Positions 19,648 through 27,873 of a stretch of DNA of 32,480 nucleotides are shown here, one piece after another. The stretch lies in assembly GCA_027293165.1 (NCBI GenBank), contig JAPUGB010000225.1, positions 1-32,480 of the forward strand. Reading direction: 5' to 3'. Made by a program: the position numbers and the translations under genes. The stretch comes from Gammaproteobacteria bacterium (lineage in GTDB: Bacteria; Pseudomonadota; Gammaproteobacteria; Steroidobacterales; GCA-2729495). The notes beneath the pieces were generated by a model that did not search any database, was not told where the DNA came from, and saw only the letters and a program-made list of their open reading frames with translations. The first letter of the stretch is position 1; every line of letters starts with the position of its first letter.

Positions 19648-20706
19648 TCAATGGCTGGAATTCAAGGCGGCACCGACCAACTTGGCCGTTATATCGACGA
19701 TCGGAATAACACGCTCATACGCCATTCGAGTGGGCCCGATGACACCCAATACACCCACGATCTCGTCATCGACTCGATACGGCGCTGTGACCACGCTGCA
19801 ATCGTCCAACAATTGATACCCCGATTCCTCACCGATAAAAATCTGCACGCCGTCAGCGGCGATGCTCCGGTCCAGCAACCTCAGGATATCCCGCTGCCGA
19901 TTGAATGCGTCGAAAAGCTGCCGCAATTTGTCGATGTCGGAGAGCTCGTCGAATCCCATCAACTTGGTTTCACCGGCGATGATGTATTCGGGCTGGCTAC
20001 CATCCAGGTCGAATGCTTTCTGCGCAATGCTGATGGTATCGATCATCAGCTGATTCACGGTCTCGCGCGTGCGACGAAGTTCGTCGAGCACCTGGCTGCG
20101 GATTTCACTCAGCTCCTTGCCGGCGTAATGCTCATTCAGGAAGTTCGCGGCCCGCTGCAATTCGTCGTTCGAATAGTCCCGCTCCATTGTCAGTACCCGG
20201 TTCTGTACCTCGGAGTCGTTGATGACCAGTATCGCGAGTACGCGGCGATCTGAAATCGGCAGAAATTCGACCTGCCGCAACGTCAGGTGCTGCTGACGCG
20301 GAATCGTGACCAGGCCGGCCAGGCTGGTCAGGGACGACAGCGCTGCCGATGCAGCGGCGGCCAGGCCCTTCACGTCCGCGCCCGCATCGTCGACTATCTG
20401 ATCCTGCAGCGCCGCAAGCTCACGTGACGCCGGAGGGCGCAGTTTGACCAGCGTGTCGACAAACAACCGGTAGCCTCTTGCCGTCGGAACGCGGCCAGCA
20501 GAGGTGTGCGGCGATGCGATAAACCCGAGCTCTTCGAGGTCAGCCATGACATTACGTATGGTCGCCGGACTCAGATCGATGCCACTGGCCTTCGCGAGCT
20601 TGCGCGAGCCGACCGGATGGCCATCTCGAATGAAACTCTCGACCAACGCCCGCAGTATTTGCCCGGCGCGGTTGCTCGGTACCGTAGATTGCGTTTTAGC
20701 TGGCAT
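19648..20706 (-). CDS. hrcA: Heat-inducible transcription repressor HrcA
   Basis: The 352-residue repressor normally binds CIRCE operators upstream of grpE/dnaK and groES operons. The winged-helix domain is seen in GHPVGSRKLAK and LSPATIRNVMADLEELGFI, followed by SPHTSAGRVPTARGYR. The C-terminal domain ends with the family's SVVTAPY and GVLGVIGPTRMAYERVIPIVD. The start at 20706 (MPAKTQSTV) is preferred; an ATG at 20730 is also open, and neither has a clear Shine-Dalgarno sequence. I found no CIRCE inverted repeat upstream of hrcA, grpE or dnaK in this window. Confidence 0.95.
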   Translation of the reverse strand: MPAKTQSTVPSNRAGQILRALVESFIRDGHPVGSRKLAKASGIDLSPATIRNVMADLEELGFIASPHTSAGRVPTARGYRLFVDTLVKLRPPASRELAALQDQIVDDAGADVKGLAAAASAALSSLTSLAGLVTIPRQQHLTLRQVEFLPISDRRVLAILVINDSEVQNRVLTMERDYSNDELQRAANFLNEHYAGKELSEIRSQVLDELRRTRETVNQLMIDTISIAQKAFDLDGSQPEYIIAGETKLMGFDELSDIDKLRQLFDAFNRQRDILRLLDRSIAADGVQIFIGEESGYQLLDDCSVVTAPYRVDDEIVGVLGVIGPTRMAYERVIPIVDITAKLVGAALNSSH

Positions 20707-20755
20707 ACGGGGTTCAGCCCGCCGGAACATCTTGGGTTTGTCTGTTCATGCCGGA

Positions 20756-20785
20756 AAGCTAGCCACGGGCAGACAGGTGTGTCAA
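20756..20785 (-). promoter_or_regulatory. Candidate sigma70 promoter of hrcA-grpE
   Basis: On the minus strand a perfect TTGACA (20785-20780) is followed after 18 nt by TAGCTT (20761-20756). The start would be near 20749. The -35 overlaps CTTGACA, close to the sigma32 -35, but no sigma32 -10 lies at the right distance. It is the best promoter in the hrcA-nadK divergent gap. Confidence 0.5.
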
Positions 20786-20910
20786 GGGGCGCCTCGTTCT
20801 CCTGATGAACCGCCGTAGTCCCCGATATGCGCTTTGAATCCGCCGCCTTGATATGTTGTCATCACAAGCTGCTGCCGCGATTGACCAACCGGCCGCCGCC
20901 TGACCGATAT

Positions 20911-21816
20911 ATGAACAAGCATTTTTCAACCGTAGCCGTGATGGGCAACCACAGGGACCAGCAGGCCCTGGATTCCGTGCGGTCGTTGCTGCAGCACCTG
21001 AACAAGCTGGGCCTCGAGCTAGCGGTATCGGATTCGTTGCCGACCGACGCGCTACCCGGCAACACCCCGCAGATGGCAGACGAGCTGCTGTTGGACGGCG
21101 CTGACCTACTGGTTGCGGTCGGCGGCGACGGCACCATGCTCTATGCAGCCCGGCACGCAGCCAAGTGCGGGGTGCCGCTGCTCGGGATCAATCGCGGACG
21201 CTTGGGATTCCTCGCCGACGTCAGCCCGGAACAAATGCAGGAAAGCATTGATCAGGTATTAGCGGGCCAGTTCGGCAAGGAGCGGCGGATGCTGCTGCGC
21301 GTCGAGATTTTTTCCGGCGACGCATCAAAGGCCAATGGACTCGCGATGAACGATATCGTGTTAAAAAATCGGGAAACGGGCCGCATGCTGGAGTTCCAAA
21401 CGATCGTCGACGGTCATTACGTCAATACGCACGGTGGCGATGGGTTCATTGCGGCCACGCCGACCGGGTCAACGGCCTACGCGCTCAGTTGCGGGGGGCC
21501 GATCGTGGAACCCGGCATGGAGGCAATCGTGTTGGCTCCGATTTGCCCCCATACGCTCAGTGATCGCCCAATCGTCATCTCCAGTCAGACGACGACCGAG
21601 GTCATGCTGACGCAAGACGACGGCACCCGTGGCGAAGTCAATGCCGACGGCGAGTTTGTCGGTGAATTGACGGTGGGCGAGCGGCTGCGCATCGTTGCCG
21701 CCGAGCAGAAGGTCGACTTGATTCATCCACTCGGATACGACTACTTCGGAACCCTGAGAAGCAAGCTCTACTGGGGCCGCGATACCAGAAATCGCAGCCG
21801 CCGGCCGATTGACTGA
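20911..21816 (+). CDS. nadK: NAD kinase
   Basis: The 301-residue enzyme phosphorylates NAD to NADP using ATP. The active-site motif GGDGT is at 71-75 in VAVGGDGTMLYAAR. GINRGRLGFLAD, NDIVLKNRE and TPTGSTAYALSCGGPI follow in the family order. The ATG at 20911 gives MNKHFSTVAVMGNHR, which fits the family; the frame is open upstream to 20827 but that part shows no similarity I recognise. It diverges from hrcA and is followed by recN with a gap of about 10 nt or an overlap, as in E. coli. Confidence 0.96.
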   Translation: MNKHFSTVAVMGNHRDQQALDSVRSLLQHLNKLGLELAVSDSLPTDALPGNTPQMADELLLDGADLLVAVGGDGTMLYAARHAAKCGVPLLGINRGRLGFLADVSPEQMQESIDQVLAGQFGKERRMLLRVEIFSGDASKANGLAMNDIVLKNRETGRMLEFQTIVDGHYVNTHGGDGFIAATPTGSTAYALSCGGPIVEPGMEAIVLAPICPHTLSDRPIVISSQTTTEVMLTQDDGTRGEVNADGEFVGELTVGERLRIVAAEQKVDLIHPLGYDYFGTLRSKLYWGRDTRNRSRRPID

Positions 21817-21826
21817 TGGCCACCCG

Positions 21827-23518
21827 GTGCTGACTCATCTGCACATTCGCAATCTGGCGGTCATTGACGAAATCGATGTCGAGCTTGCACCGGGACTGAC
21901 GGTACTGACCGGCGAAACGGGTGCCGGCAAATCCATCCTGGTCGACGCGCTCGGCCTGGCACTCGGCGCGCGGGCGGACGCTGATGCCGTGCGGCCCGGG
22001 ACCGAACGCGCTGAAATCACGGCCAGCTTTGAAATCGACGCGCATTCCCCGGCGGCGTCCTGGCTGACCGCAAACGACCTTGATGAGGAAGAACACTGCC
22101 TGATTCGCCGCGTCGTCACGGCCGAGGGCCGATCCCGCGGCTACATCAACGGCAACCCGGTGTCCATGCAGATGCTGCGGCAATTGGGTGCGGAGCTGGT
22201 GGACATTTGCGGACAGCAGGCGCATCAGTCGCTACTCCGCCGTAGCGTGCAACGGCAGGTGCTGGATCAACATGGCGGATACGCAGAGCTGGTCGATGCC
22301 GTGGCAGATGCGTATCGGGTCTGGCGGAATGCGGAGTCCGAGCGCACTGCGCTCGATCAGGCGCAACAGGACCGGCAGGCGCGGCTGGAACTGTTGCGCT
22401 ATCAGGTGGAAGAACTGCGGGCGTTGGGCTTGGAACCCGGCGAACCCGCAGCGCTTGAGCAGGCGCAGCGGTTAAGCGCTAACCACGCCCGGATTGTCGA
22501 TGGCGCCAACGATGCGCTGCGCAAAATATACGAAGACGATCAGTTCTCGGCGCAGGTCGCTATTAGTCGTTCGCGCCAGGAATTGGATGAACTGGCAACG
22601 CTCGACCCGCGACTGGCTGCCATCACCGACCTGCTCGCTCAAGCAGAGATTCAGGTGGCGGAGGCGGCGGAAAGCCTGCGAGCATATCTCAGTGGCCTGG
22701 ATTCCGATCCCGGCCAGTTGCAGGATATCGAAGCCCGCCTGGCCGCCGTGCACGAACTTGCCCGCAAACACCGGGTGGCTGCCGGCGACCTGCCGGCAAC
22801 CTTCGAACGCCTGCAAAACGACCTCGAGCAAATTCAGCAGTCCGACGAACGCTTGCAGGTACTTGCTCAGCAAACCGAGAGCTTAGAGTCAGCATATCGT
22901 GAGGCGGCGACAGAGCTCAGTGCTGCCCGGCGCACGGCAGCAACCTCGCTGGAGGCCGAAATCAACGGCAATATCCAGCAGCTCGGCATGCCCGCCGGCC
23001 GCTTTTTCGTTGCCCTGGATCCGCCGCCCGATCAACCGGCCAAGGACGGCCCGACCGGATACGATCGCATCGAATTCACCGTGGCACTGAACCCCGGACA
23101 CCCGCCCGGTGCGCTTGCCAAGGTCGCCTCGGGCGGCGAATTGTCGCGGGTCAGCCTCGCTCTGCAGGTCGCCGCAGCCGACGCGGACACGACCGAGACG
23201 CATATATTCGATGAGGTGGACGCCGGCGTCGGGGGCAGCGTCGCCGAAATCGTTGGCAGCCGGCTACGGGAACTCGGGTTGCGCACGCAGGTTTTGTGCG
23301 TTACGCACCTCGCCCAGGTTGCCAGCCAGGCGCATCAGCACCTGCGAATCAACAAGCTGTCGGATGGCAACACCACACGCACGACCATTCGGTCGCTGGC
23401 ACCGGCGGAACGGGTCGAAGAGCTGGCTCGAATGCTGGGGGGCGTTGAAATTACAGACCGCACGCGCGCCCACGCCGCTGAGATGCTGATTCATGGCGAC
23501 AAAAAAACAACCGGCTGA
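21827..23518 (+). CDS. recN: DNA repair protein RecN
   Basis: The 563-residue SMC-like ATPase helps join DNA ends in double-strand break repair. Walker A GETGAGKS is at 29-36. A long helical region of about 300 residues, rich in Gln, Glu and Ala, forms the coiled-coil. The signature SGGELSRVSLALQ and Walker B HIFDEVDAGVGG come near the C-terminus. The GTG at 21827 gives VLTHLHIRNLAVI, alignable with the E. coli start; a TTG at 21809 would overlap nadK by 8 nt and is the alternative. No LexA box is seen upstream. It converges on fur with 15 nt between. Confidence 0.95.
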   Translation: MLTHLHIRNLAVIDEIDVELAPGLTVLTGETGAGKSILVDALGLALGARADADAVRPGTERAEITASFEIDAHSPAASWLTANDLDEEEHCLIRRVVTAEGRSRGYINGNPVSMQMLRQLGAELVDICGQQAHQSLLRRSVQRQVLDQHGGYAELVDAVADAYRVWRNAESERTALDQAQQDRQARLELLRYQVEELRALGLEPGEPAALEQAQRLSANHARIVDGANDALRKIYEDDQFSAQVAISRSRQELDELATLDPRLAAITDLLAQAEIQVAEAAESLRAYLSGLDSDPGQLQDIEARLAAVHELARKHRVAAGDLPATFERLQNDLEQIQQSDERLQVLAQQTESLESAYREAATELSAARRTAATSLEAEINGNIQQLGMPAGRFFVALDPPPDQPAKDGPTGYDRIEFTVALNPGHPPGALAKVASGGELSRVSLALQVAAADADTTETHIFDEVDAGVGGSVAEIVGSRLRELGLRTQVLCVTHLAQVASQAHQHLRINKLSDGNTTRTTIRSLAPAERVEELARMLGGVEITDRTRAHAAEMLIHGDKKTTG

Positions 23519-23533
23519 CGTGAACTCCGAAGC

Positions 23534-23935
23534 CTATTTTTTTGGCCGCACGAACAATACGAGATCATGATCGACAATCTCGTAGCCGTGCGCATTAGCC
23601 GTCTTGTGCTGTAATTTCTCGATATCCTCGTTGACAAATTCGATGACTTGGCCGGTTTCAATGCAGACCATGTGATCGTGGTGTTGCCCCCTGTTCCTTT
23701 CAAACACTGAATGGCCTTCTTCGAAGTGGTGCCGCGTGACCAGTCCAGCCGATTCGAATTGCGACAACACGCGGTATACGGTTGCGAGACCAATTGCTTC
23801 GCCCGCATCGACCAAGGCTTTATAGATCTCCTCAGCGCTCAGATGCCGATCCTTGCTCAATTCGAGAAGCTGCAGGATCACGACCCGAGGCGAGGTAACC
23901 CTTAACCCCGCTTCCTTAAGGTGCCTGTTTTTCAA
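23534..23935 (-). CDS. fur: Ferric uptake regulator Fur
   Basis: The Fe(II)-responsive repressor controls iron uptake genes. From the TTG at 23935 it has 133 residues. The DNA-binding helix region reads GLATVYRVLSQFESAGLV. Metal-site residues match E. coli positions: His31, Glu79, the HHDH cluster at 85-88, Glu99 and His123. Cys91 is the only cysteine, so the structural CxxC zinc sites of E. coli Fur are absent. A GAGG stretch lies about 12 nt before the TTG and a G-rich run directly before it; another TTG at 23968 would add 11 residues. It diverges from bamE and converges on recN, the classic recN-fur-bamE arrangement. Confidence 0.95.
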   Translation of the reverse strand: MKNRHLKEAGLRVTSPRVVILQLLELSKDRHLSAEEIYKALVDAGEAIGLATVYRVLSQFESAGLVTRHHFEEGHSVFERNRGQHHDHMVCIETGQVIEFVNEDIEKLQHKTANAHGYEIVDHDLVLFVRPKK

Positions 23936-24052
23936 CCCCCCGTCCCTCGCATTATTCGCCCAGGCCAATCTGCGTTATTATCGCCCGCAAATTATCCACC
24001 AGATCAACAACCGCGGCCAGCGCCCCACCAGCAACCCAGACCAACACCCGTC

Positions 24053-24388
24053 TTGACCAGCGTATCAGTAAAACGTTATCGCATTTCACTGCTTGTCGCC
24101 GCTGCCATTTGGCTCGGCGCCTGCGTATATCGCATTGATGTGCAGCAAGGAAATTTACTGGAGCAGGATGAAATTGAAGGGGTCAAGGTCGGCATGACGC
24201 GCAATCAAGTGCGGTTTTTGCTCGGAACCCCGGTGGCCCAGGACGCATTCCACAGTGACCGCTGGGATTACATTTATTTTTTCAAGCAGGGCCGCAGTCG
24301 GAAAGCGGACCGGCGGTGGTTAATCGTGTATTTCGACGATGATCTGGTACGCGAAATCCAACGCGACGTTCCGGTGAAACCCACCTGA
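24053..24388 (+). CDS. bamE: Outer membrane assembly lipoprotein BamE (SmpA/OmlA)
   Basis: The lipoprotein is part of the BAM complex that inserts beta-barrel proteins into the outer membrane. A signal sequence with basic residues (KRYR) and a hydrophobic core ends at the lipobox LGAC, with the lipid Cys at residue 24. The BamE core reads GVKVGMTRNQVRFLLGTPVAQDAFHSDRWDYIYFF. The only start near the signal is TTG at 24053, giving 111 residues (113 in E. coli); an in-frame ATG at 23921 would add a 44-residue Pro-rich leader that overlaps fur and is unlikely. It diverges from fur, as in many relatives. Confidence 0.93.
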   Translation: MTSVSVKRYRISLLVAAAIWLGACVYRIDVQQGNLLEQDEIEGVKVGMTRNQVRFLLGTPVAQDAFHSDRWDYIYFFKQGRSRKADRRWLIVYFDDDLVREIQRDVPVKPT

Positions 24389-24414
24389 CCGGAACCCCGG
24401 CCAGTAACGACTGC

Positions 24415-24729
24415 CTAAGACCGCTTGGCACGCTTTTCATCCGCGTCTAGCGCGGCGCGTTCGCGCCGTGCTTCTTTCGGGTCACGTGCCAGCGGCCGAT
24501 AGACCTCGACGCGATCGCCGTCTTCCACCACCGTGTCGCTATCGGGGATCACCTGCCCGAATATTCCCAGGACGCAGCGATCGGCGTCGATCTCCGGAAA
24601 AATTTCGACGAGCCCGGACAGGCGCAACGCCGCCCGTGCCGTGGTTCCGGGCGGAACGCGCAGCGCGATGATGCGCTGCACGTCCGGACGCGCGTAAGCA
24701 ACTTCAATTTCAATGTTACTGGCGTTCAT
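24415..24729 (-). CDS. rnfH: RnfH/RatB family ubiquitin-like protein
   Basis: The 104-residue protein has the beta-grasp ubiquitin-like RnfH fold, seen in IEVAYARPDVQRIIALRVPPG, GIFGQVIPDSDTVVEDGDRVEVYRPL and the basic tail DPKEARRERAA. Its biochemical role is not established; it is also called RatB because it pairs with ratA. The start overlaps the end of ratA by 14 nt, so they are translated together. It converges on bamE with 26 nt between. Confidence 0.9.
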   Translation of the reverse strand: MNASNIEIEVAYARPDVQRIIALRVPPGTTARAALRLSGLVEIFPEIDADRCVLGIFGQVIPDSDTVVEDGDRVEVYRPLARDPKEARRERAALDADEKRAKRS

Positions 24730-25156
24730 CGAAAAGCGATCGGGCCCTCTGCGTGAACGCGTCGATCAAATCATTGCACACCGATTCGAAGATACGGCCC
24801 AACAACAGGTCCTGGGTCGTGCTAGAAAATTCGAATTTTGTATCCAGAGACACTTTGCAGCCCGAATCCCCCAGCGCGTCAAACCGCCAGCGCCCTTCAA
24901 AAAACGAAAACGGCCCGTCTACCAGCGTCATGATCAGCGCCTGGGGTCCGTCCAGCGTATTCGCGGTCGTGAAAGAAGTACGCAATGGGCCCAAACTAAT
25001 GGTCAGGCTTGCTACGACTGCGTCGTCAGAGCGAGACTCTATACGGGCAGCCTCGCACCAGGGCAGGAATTCGGGATAGCGTTCGACGTCGGCCACCAGT
25101 TCGTACATCGCGGCCGGCACATACGGAACGATGGCACTGCGCTCAACCGAACGCAT
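24716..25156 (-). CDS. ratA: RatA-type START-domain (polyketide cyclase / ubiquinone-binding) protein
   Basis: The 146-residue protein is a small START-like domain of the Coq10/RatA family. In E. coli it is described as binding 50S subunits and limiting 70S formation, and its eukaryotic relatives bind ubiquinone; which applies here is unknown. Signature stretches are RSAIVPYVPAAMYELVADVERYPEFLPWC and the C-terminal FESVCNDLIDAFTQRA. The ATG at 25156 (MRSVERSA) is preferred over one 12 codons upstream. It lies in the usual bamE/rnfH-ratA/smpB neighbourhood. Confidence 0.92.
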   Translation of the reverse strand: MRSVERSAIVPYVPAAMYELVADVERYPEFLPWCEAARIESRSDDAVVASLTISLGPLRTSFTTANTLDGPQALIMTLVDGPFSFFEGRWRFDALGDSGCKVSLDTKFEFSSTTQDLLLGRIFESVCNDLIDAFTQRARSLFDERQ

Positions 25157-25240
25157 GGAATCCACCGGGGTCGGCAGGGATGGAAATCGCAAAGCCCGGC
25201 CGAGGGCGGTCTTGGGACACCGTGATACGCGTTCCCACGC

Positions 25241-26659
25241 CTACGACTGCCCCTGCGGGATCAGGGCATCAAAAATCGGGGTCAGCAGGCCGATCGCGTT
25301 CAGAAATATCAGCAGCACGGCGACCGGCGCAACATAGCGCGCCAGAAACCGCCACAGGCGAAACAGCGGCCCGGCCGTTTCGTCGAGTTCGTCGGCACTG
25401 GAGTTCTGGCACATGACCCAGCCGGCAAACACCGTAATCAGCAGGCCACCCAGCGGCAACAGGATGTTGCTGGTCAAAAAATCGATGTTGTCGAAAATCG
25501 TCCCGTTCCAGAACTGGAAGTCGCTGAGCCGATTGAACGACAAAACCGTTGTGAAACCGAGCACCCAGACGACACTGCCGACCAGCGTCGCCGCCTGGAC
25601 CCGACCCAGACCGTGATTTTCCATGATCCACGCGACGGCCGGTTCCATCAGGCTGATACCGGAAGTCAAAGCGGCAAAAGCCAGCAGCAGAAAAAACAAC
25701 GCACCGAAAATCGCGCCACCGGGCAATTGCCCAAAAGCCAGCGGCAAGGTTTCGAATATCAGGCCCGGGCCCGCGCTCGGATCAAGGCCGTTGGCGAACA
25801 CTATGGGGAATATCACCAGCCCGGCCAGAATCGCGATCGCCGTATCGGCGCAGACGACCGCGATCGACGTGCCGATGATGGAAGTTTGCTGCGGCAAATA
25901 CGCACCGTAGGCCATCACGGCTCCCATACCGAGGCTAAGCGTAAAAAATGCCTGGCCCATTGCAACCAAAACTCCGTTGCCGGTCAGCGCCGCGAAATCG
26001 GGTCTGAACAAAAACGCGAAGCCCTGCTGAAACGCCCCGGTGTTCATCGCGTAACCCAGCAGAATCAGCATGATCACGACCAGCGCGGGTACCATGAATC
26101 GCACCGCCCGTTCCAGGCCGCGCTCCACGCCGCGCGCGACCACGAACACGGTCACCGCCATGAACGCGGTGTGCCAGAAGCCCGAATTGAGTGCGCTGCC
26201 CGTTAGCGCGGTAAACGACCCGGCGACGGCTTCGGGTCCCGCGCCGACGAATTCGCCGATGGCGCTCTTGATGATGTAGGCGCCGGTCCAGCCAGCAATG
26301 ACACTATAGAAAGACAGGATCAGGAACCCCGTGACAATGCCGAGGACGCCGACCAAACCCCAGCTTGCACGACCAGCCTCTTCCTCGCCGAGCAGCGTCA
26401 TGGTCGCGACCGGGTTGCGACGCCCGCGACGCCCGATCAGCACTTCGGCCATCATGATCGGCAGGCCGATCGCGAACACGCACAGCAGATAAACGGCCAC
26501 GAACGCGCCACCACCATTTTCGCCCGCGACATAGGGAAACTTCCAGATATTGCCCAGGCCGACGGCGGAACCGGTCACGGCCAGAATAAATGCAAACCGT
26601 GACGACCACAGGCCATGGAGGGAGTCGCGGCGCGCAGCAGAAGTCGATAGTTCAGACAT
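25241..26659 (-). CDS. Sodium-dependent transporter, neurotransmitter:sodium symporter (NSS/SNF) family
   Basis: The 472-residue membrane protein has about 12 hydrophobic segments. The sodium/substrate signature in helix 1, [25 protein letters not shown] in the family, is present at residues about 29-53. It probably takes up an amino acid or similar small amine with Na+, as LeuT-type proteins do, but the substrate cannot be read from sequence. The ATG at 26659 has GGAAAGG upstream. It lies between ratA and smpB, which are adjacent in E. coli, so it is either an insertion or a lineage-specific neighbour. Codon use looks like that of the flanking genes. Confidence 0.94.
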   Translation of the reverse strand: MSELSTSAARRDSLHGLWSSRFAFILAVTGSAVGLGNIWKFPYVAGENGGGAFVAVYLLCVFAIGLPIMMAEVLIGRRGRRNPVATMTLLGEEEAGRASWGLVGVLGIVTGFLILSFYSVIAGWTGAYIIKSAIGEFVGAGPEAVAGSFTALTGSALNSGFWHTAFMAVTVFVVARGVERGLERAVRFMVPALVVIMLILLGYAMNTGAFQQGFAFLFRPDFAALTGNGVLVAMGQAFFTLSLGMGAVMAYGAYLPQQTSIIGTSIAVVCADTAIAILAGLVIFPIVFANGLDPSAGPGLIFETLPLAFGQLPGGAIFGALFFLLLAFAALTSGISLMEPAVAWIMENHGLGRVQAATLVGSVVWVLGFTTVLSFNRLSDFQFWNGTIFDNIDFLTSNILLPLGGLLITVFAGWVMCQNSSADELDETAGPLFRLWRFLARYVAPVAVLLIFLNAIGLLTPIFDALIPQGQS

Positions 26660-26733
26660 CCAGCCTTTCCCCGGTGACCAAAAATTGGCAGGATTGTGAA
26701 TCAAAGCGCTATTGCAAACAACAGCCCCCACCC

Positions 26734-27216
26734 ATGAGCAGCAAAAAATCTCCAACCGAGGCGGCCGGCCGAACTATCGCCGACAACCGAAAGGCACGGC
26801 ACGATTATTTCATCGAGGAGGATTTCGAGGCCGGGTTGAGCCTCGAAGGCTGGGAGGTCAAAAGTCTGCGCGCCGGACGAGCAAATATTAAAGAGAGTTA
26901 TGCGCTGGTAAAAGACGGCGAGGCCTGGTTGCTCGGCGCGCATATCTCACCGCTGGTATCGGCGTCGACGCACGTCAACCCGGACCCGGTACGAACGCGC
27001 AAATTGTTGCTGCATCGTCGCCAGATCGACCGGCTGACCGGCGCAGTGGAGCGGCGCGGATACACGCTGGTGCCACTGTCGCTGTACTGGAACCGGGGCA
27101 AGGTCAAACTCAAGCTCGGCCTGGCCAAAGGCAAAAAGCAGCACGACAAACGGGCCGTGGAAAAGGATCGCGACTGGCAGCGGCAACGGCAGCGATTGTT
27201 GAAGAAAGATATATGA
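26734..27216 (+). CDS. smpB: SsrA-binding protein SmpB
   Basis: The 160-residue protein binds the tRNA-like end of tmRNA and takes it to stalled ribosomes. The beta-barrel core begins [21 protein letters not shown], then [42 protein letters not shown] and the basic tail [19 protein letters not shown] follow, the tail that mimics mRNA in the channel. The length matches E. coli SmpB (160). The ATG at 26734 is in the family position. ssrA lies 170 nt downstream on the same strand. Confidence 0.97.
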   Translation: MSSKKSPTEAAGRTIADNRKARHDYFIEEDFEAGLSLEGWEVKSLRAGRANIKESYALVKDGEAWLLGAHISPLVSASTHVNPDPVRTRKLLLHRRQIDRLTGAVERRGYTLVPLSLYWNRGKVKLKLGLAKGKKQHDKRAVEKDRDWQRQRQRLLKKDI

Positions 27217-27240
27217 ATTATGTCTAAATATCAATTGTTT

Positions 27241-27266
27241 ATAGATACAACTTAGATTTTATCTAT
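27241..27266 (+). other. AT-rich hairpin after smpB
   Basis: ATAGAT and ATCTAT (6 bp) flank a 14-nt loop in an AT-rich patch of about 50 bp that contrasts with the GC-rich neighbours. It may end smpB transcription weakly, but the stem has few GC pairs and no clean T run follows. The rest of the gap to ssrA holds the ssrA promoter. Confidence 0.25.
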
Positions 27267-27330
27267 TCTGTTGTGGCCGCGCATTTGCGCCCAACGAGCC
27301 CCTGGGTCCGCCAATTTGCAGAACCTGCCA

Positions 27331-27358
27331 TTGTCTTTCCGGCGCGTGGCCCTAAACT
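27331..27358 (+). promoter_or_regulatory. Candidate ssrA promoter
   Basis: TTGTCT (27331-27336) and TAAACT (27353-27358) are 16 nt apart. Transcription would start near 27365 and give a precursor with about 22 nt of 5' leader, to be removed by RNase P at the mature end at 27387. Confidence 0.5.
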
Positions 27359-27386
27359 AGAAGTTCGACCACAGGTCCACCAGACT

Positions 27387-27745
27387 GGGGGCGACATGGT
27401 TTCGACGTGGGTTGCGAAACCCTGAGTGCATGCCGAGGCGCAGATCACCTCGTAAAACCAACTGCAAACCCTATAGTTGCCAACGACGACAACTACGCTT
27501 TAGCTGCTTAAAAACCAGCCTATAGCCCTCCGACAGGTTCGTGCTTGTGCGTCCGACTCGGGGGTCATCTATCGCAAGCTCGCGCAACGACATGTTTGGG
27601 GTCCGAGCGTTAAAACTTTTCCGAACTGGCTGCCGGCTTACCCTGCCCGTCGGGTTACCGTCAGTAAGATTAATGGCGGAATAAGCATGTAGAGCGCAGG
27701 GCGGAGAACTTACGGACGCGGGTTCGATTCCCGCCGCCTCCACCA
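27387..27745 (+). ncRNA. ssrA: Transfer-messenger RNA (tmRNA)
   Basis: The 359-nt RNA rescues stalled ribosomes with SmpB. The 5' end GGGGGCG pairs with CGCCTCC before the 3' ACCA, with one G-U pair. The 5' region carries GGTTTCGACGTGG and the TGCATGCCGAGG element typical of ssrA. The T arm GGTTCGATTCC is near the 3' end. The tag reading frame at 27479-27511 is GCC AAC GAC GAC AAC TAC GCT TTA GCT GCT TAA, giving ANDDNYALAA, against ANDENYALAA in E. coli. The length is close to the E. coli RNA (363 nt). A strong terminator follows after 53 nt. Confidence 0.98.
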
Positions 27746-27747
27746 AA
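27734..27747 (+). repeat. Left copy of a 14-nt direct repeat (ssrA 3' end)
   Basis: CCGCCTCCACCAAA covers the 3' end of the tmRNA acceptor stem and the CCA. An identical copy is at 27994-28007. Duplicated ssrA 3' ends are the usual trace of integrase-mediated insertion at this gene. Confidence 0.6.
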
Positions 27748-27798
27748 TTTGCGTGTATTTGAACAGGCGAATTTAAGACGCCGCGCAGCGGCTCAACT

Positions 27799-27825
27799 AA
27801 AGGGCGCCTTTATGGCGCCCTTTTT
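27799..27825 (+). terminator. Rho-independent terminator of ssrA
   Basis: AAAGGGCGCC (27799-27808) pairs with GGCGCCCTTT (27814-27823) across the loop TTTAT, and the T run 27821-27825 continues into ATT. A 10-bp GC-rich stem plus T run is a textbook terminator. Confidence 0.9.
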
Positions 27826-27846
27826 ATTGATCGCAGCAGTGTGTGA

Positions 27847-27868
27847 CGAACCCGCGTAGCGGTGTTCG
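27847..27868 (+). other. Hairpin with GTA loop at the head of the array
   Basis: CGAACCCGC (27847-27855) pairs with GCGG-T-GTTCG (27859-27868) around a GTA loop with one bulged T, nine base pairs in total. It comes directly before the GGA-loop hairpins and may belong to the same structured RNA. Confidence 0.5.
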
Positions 27869-27873
27869 ACGAT

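Noticed and set aside
20714-20749. An 11-codon leader peptide MNRQTQDVPAG before hrcA
   Set aside because: It starts at the predicted transcription start with no ribosome-binding site, and no regulatory codon run or terminator accompanies it.
20707-20785. A CIRCE operator or sigma32 promoter in front of hrcA
   Set aside because: No paired TTAGCACTC-like repeat is present, and the CTTGACA box has no CCCCAT-like partner at 13-15 nt.
27471-27746. A 91-codon minus-strand open frame inside ssrA
   Set aside because: It lies within the structured tmRNA; such frames are routine artefacts.
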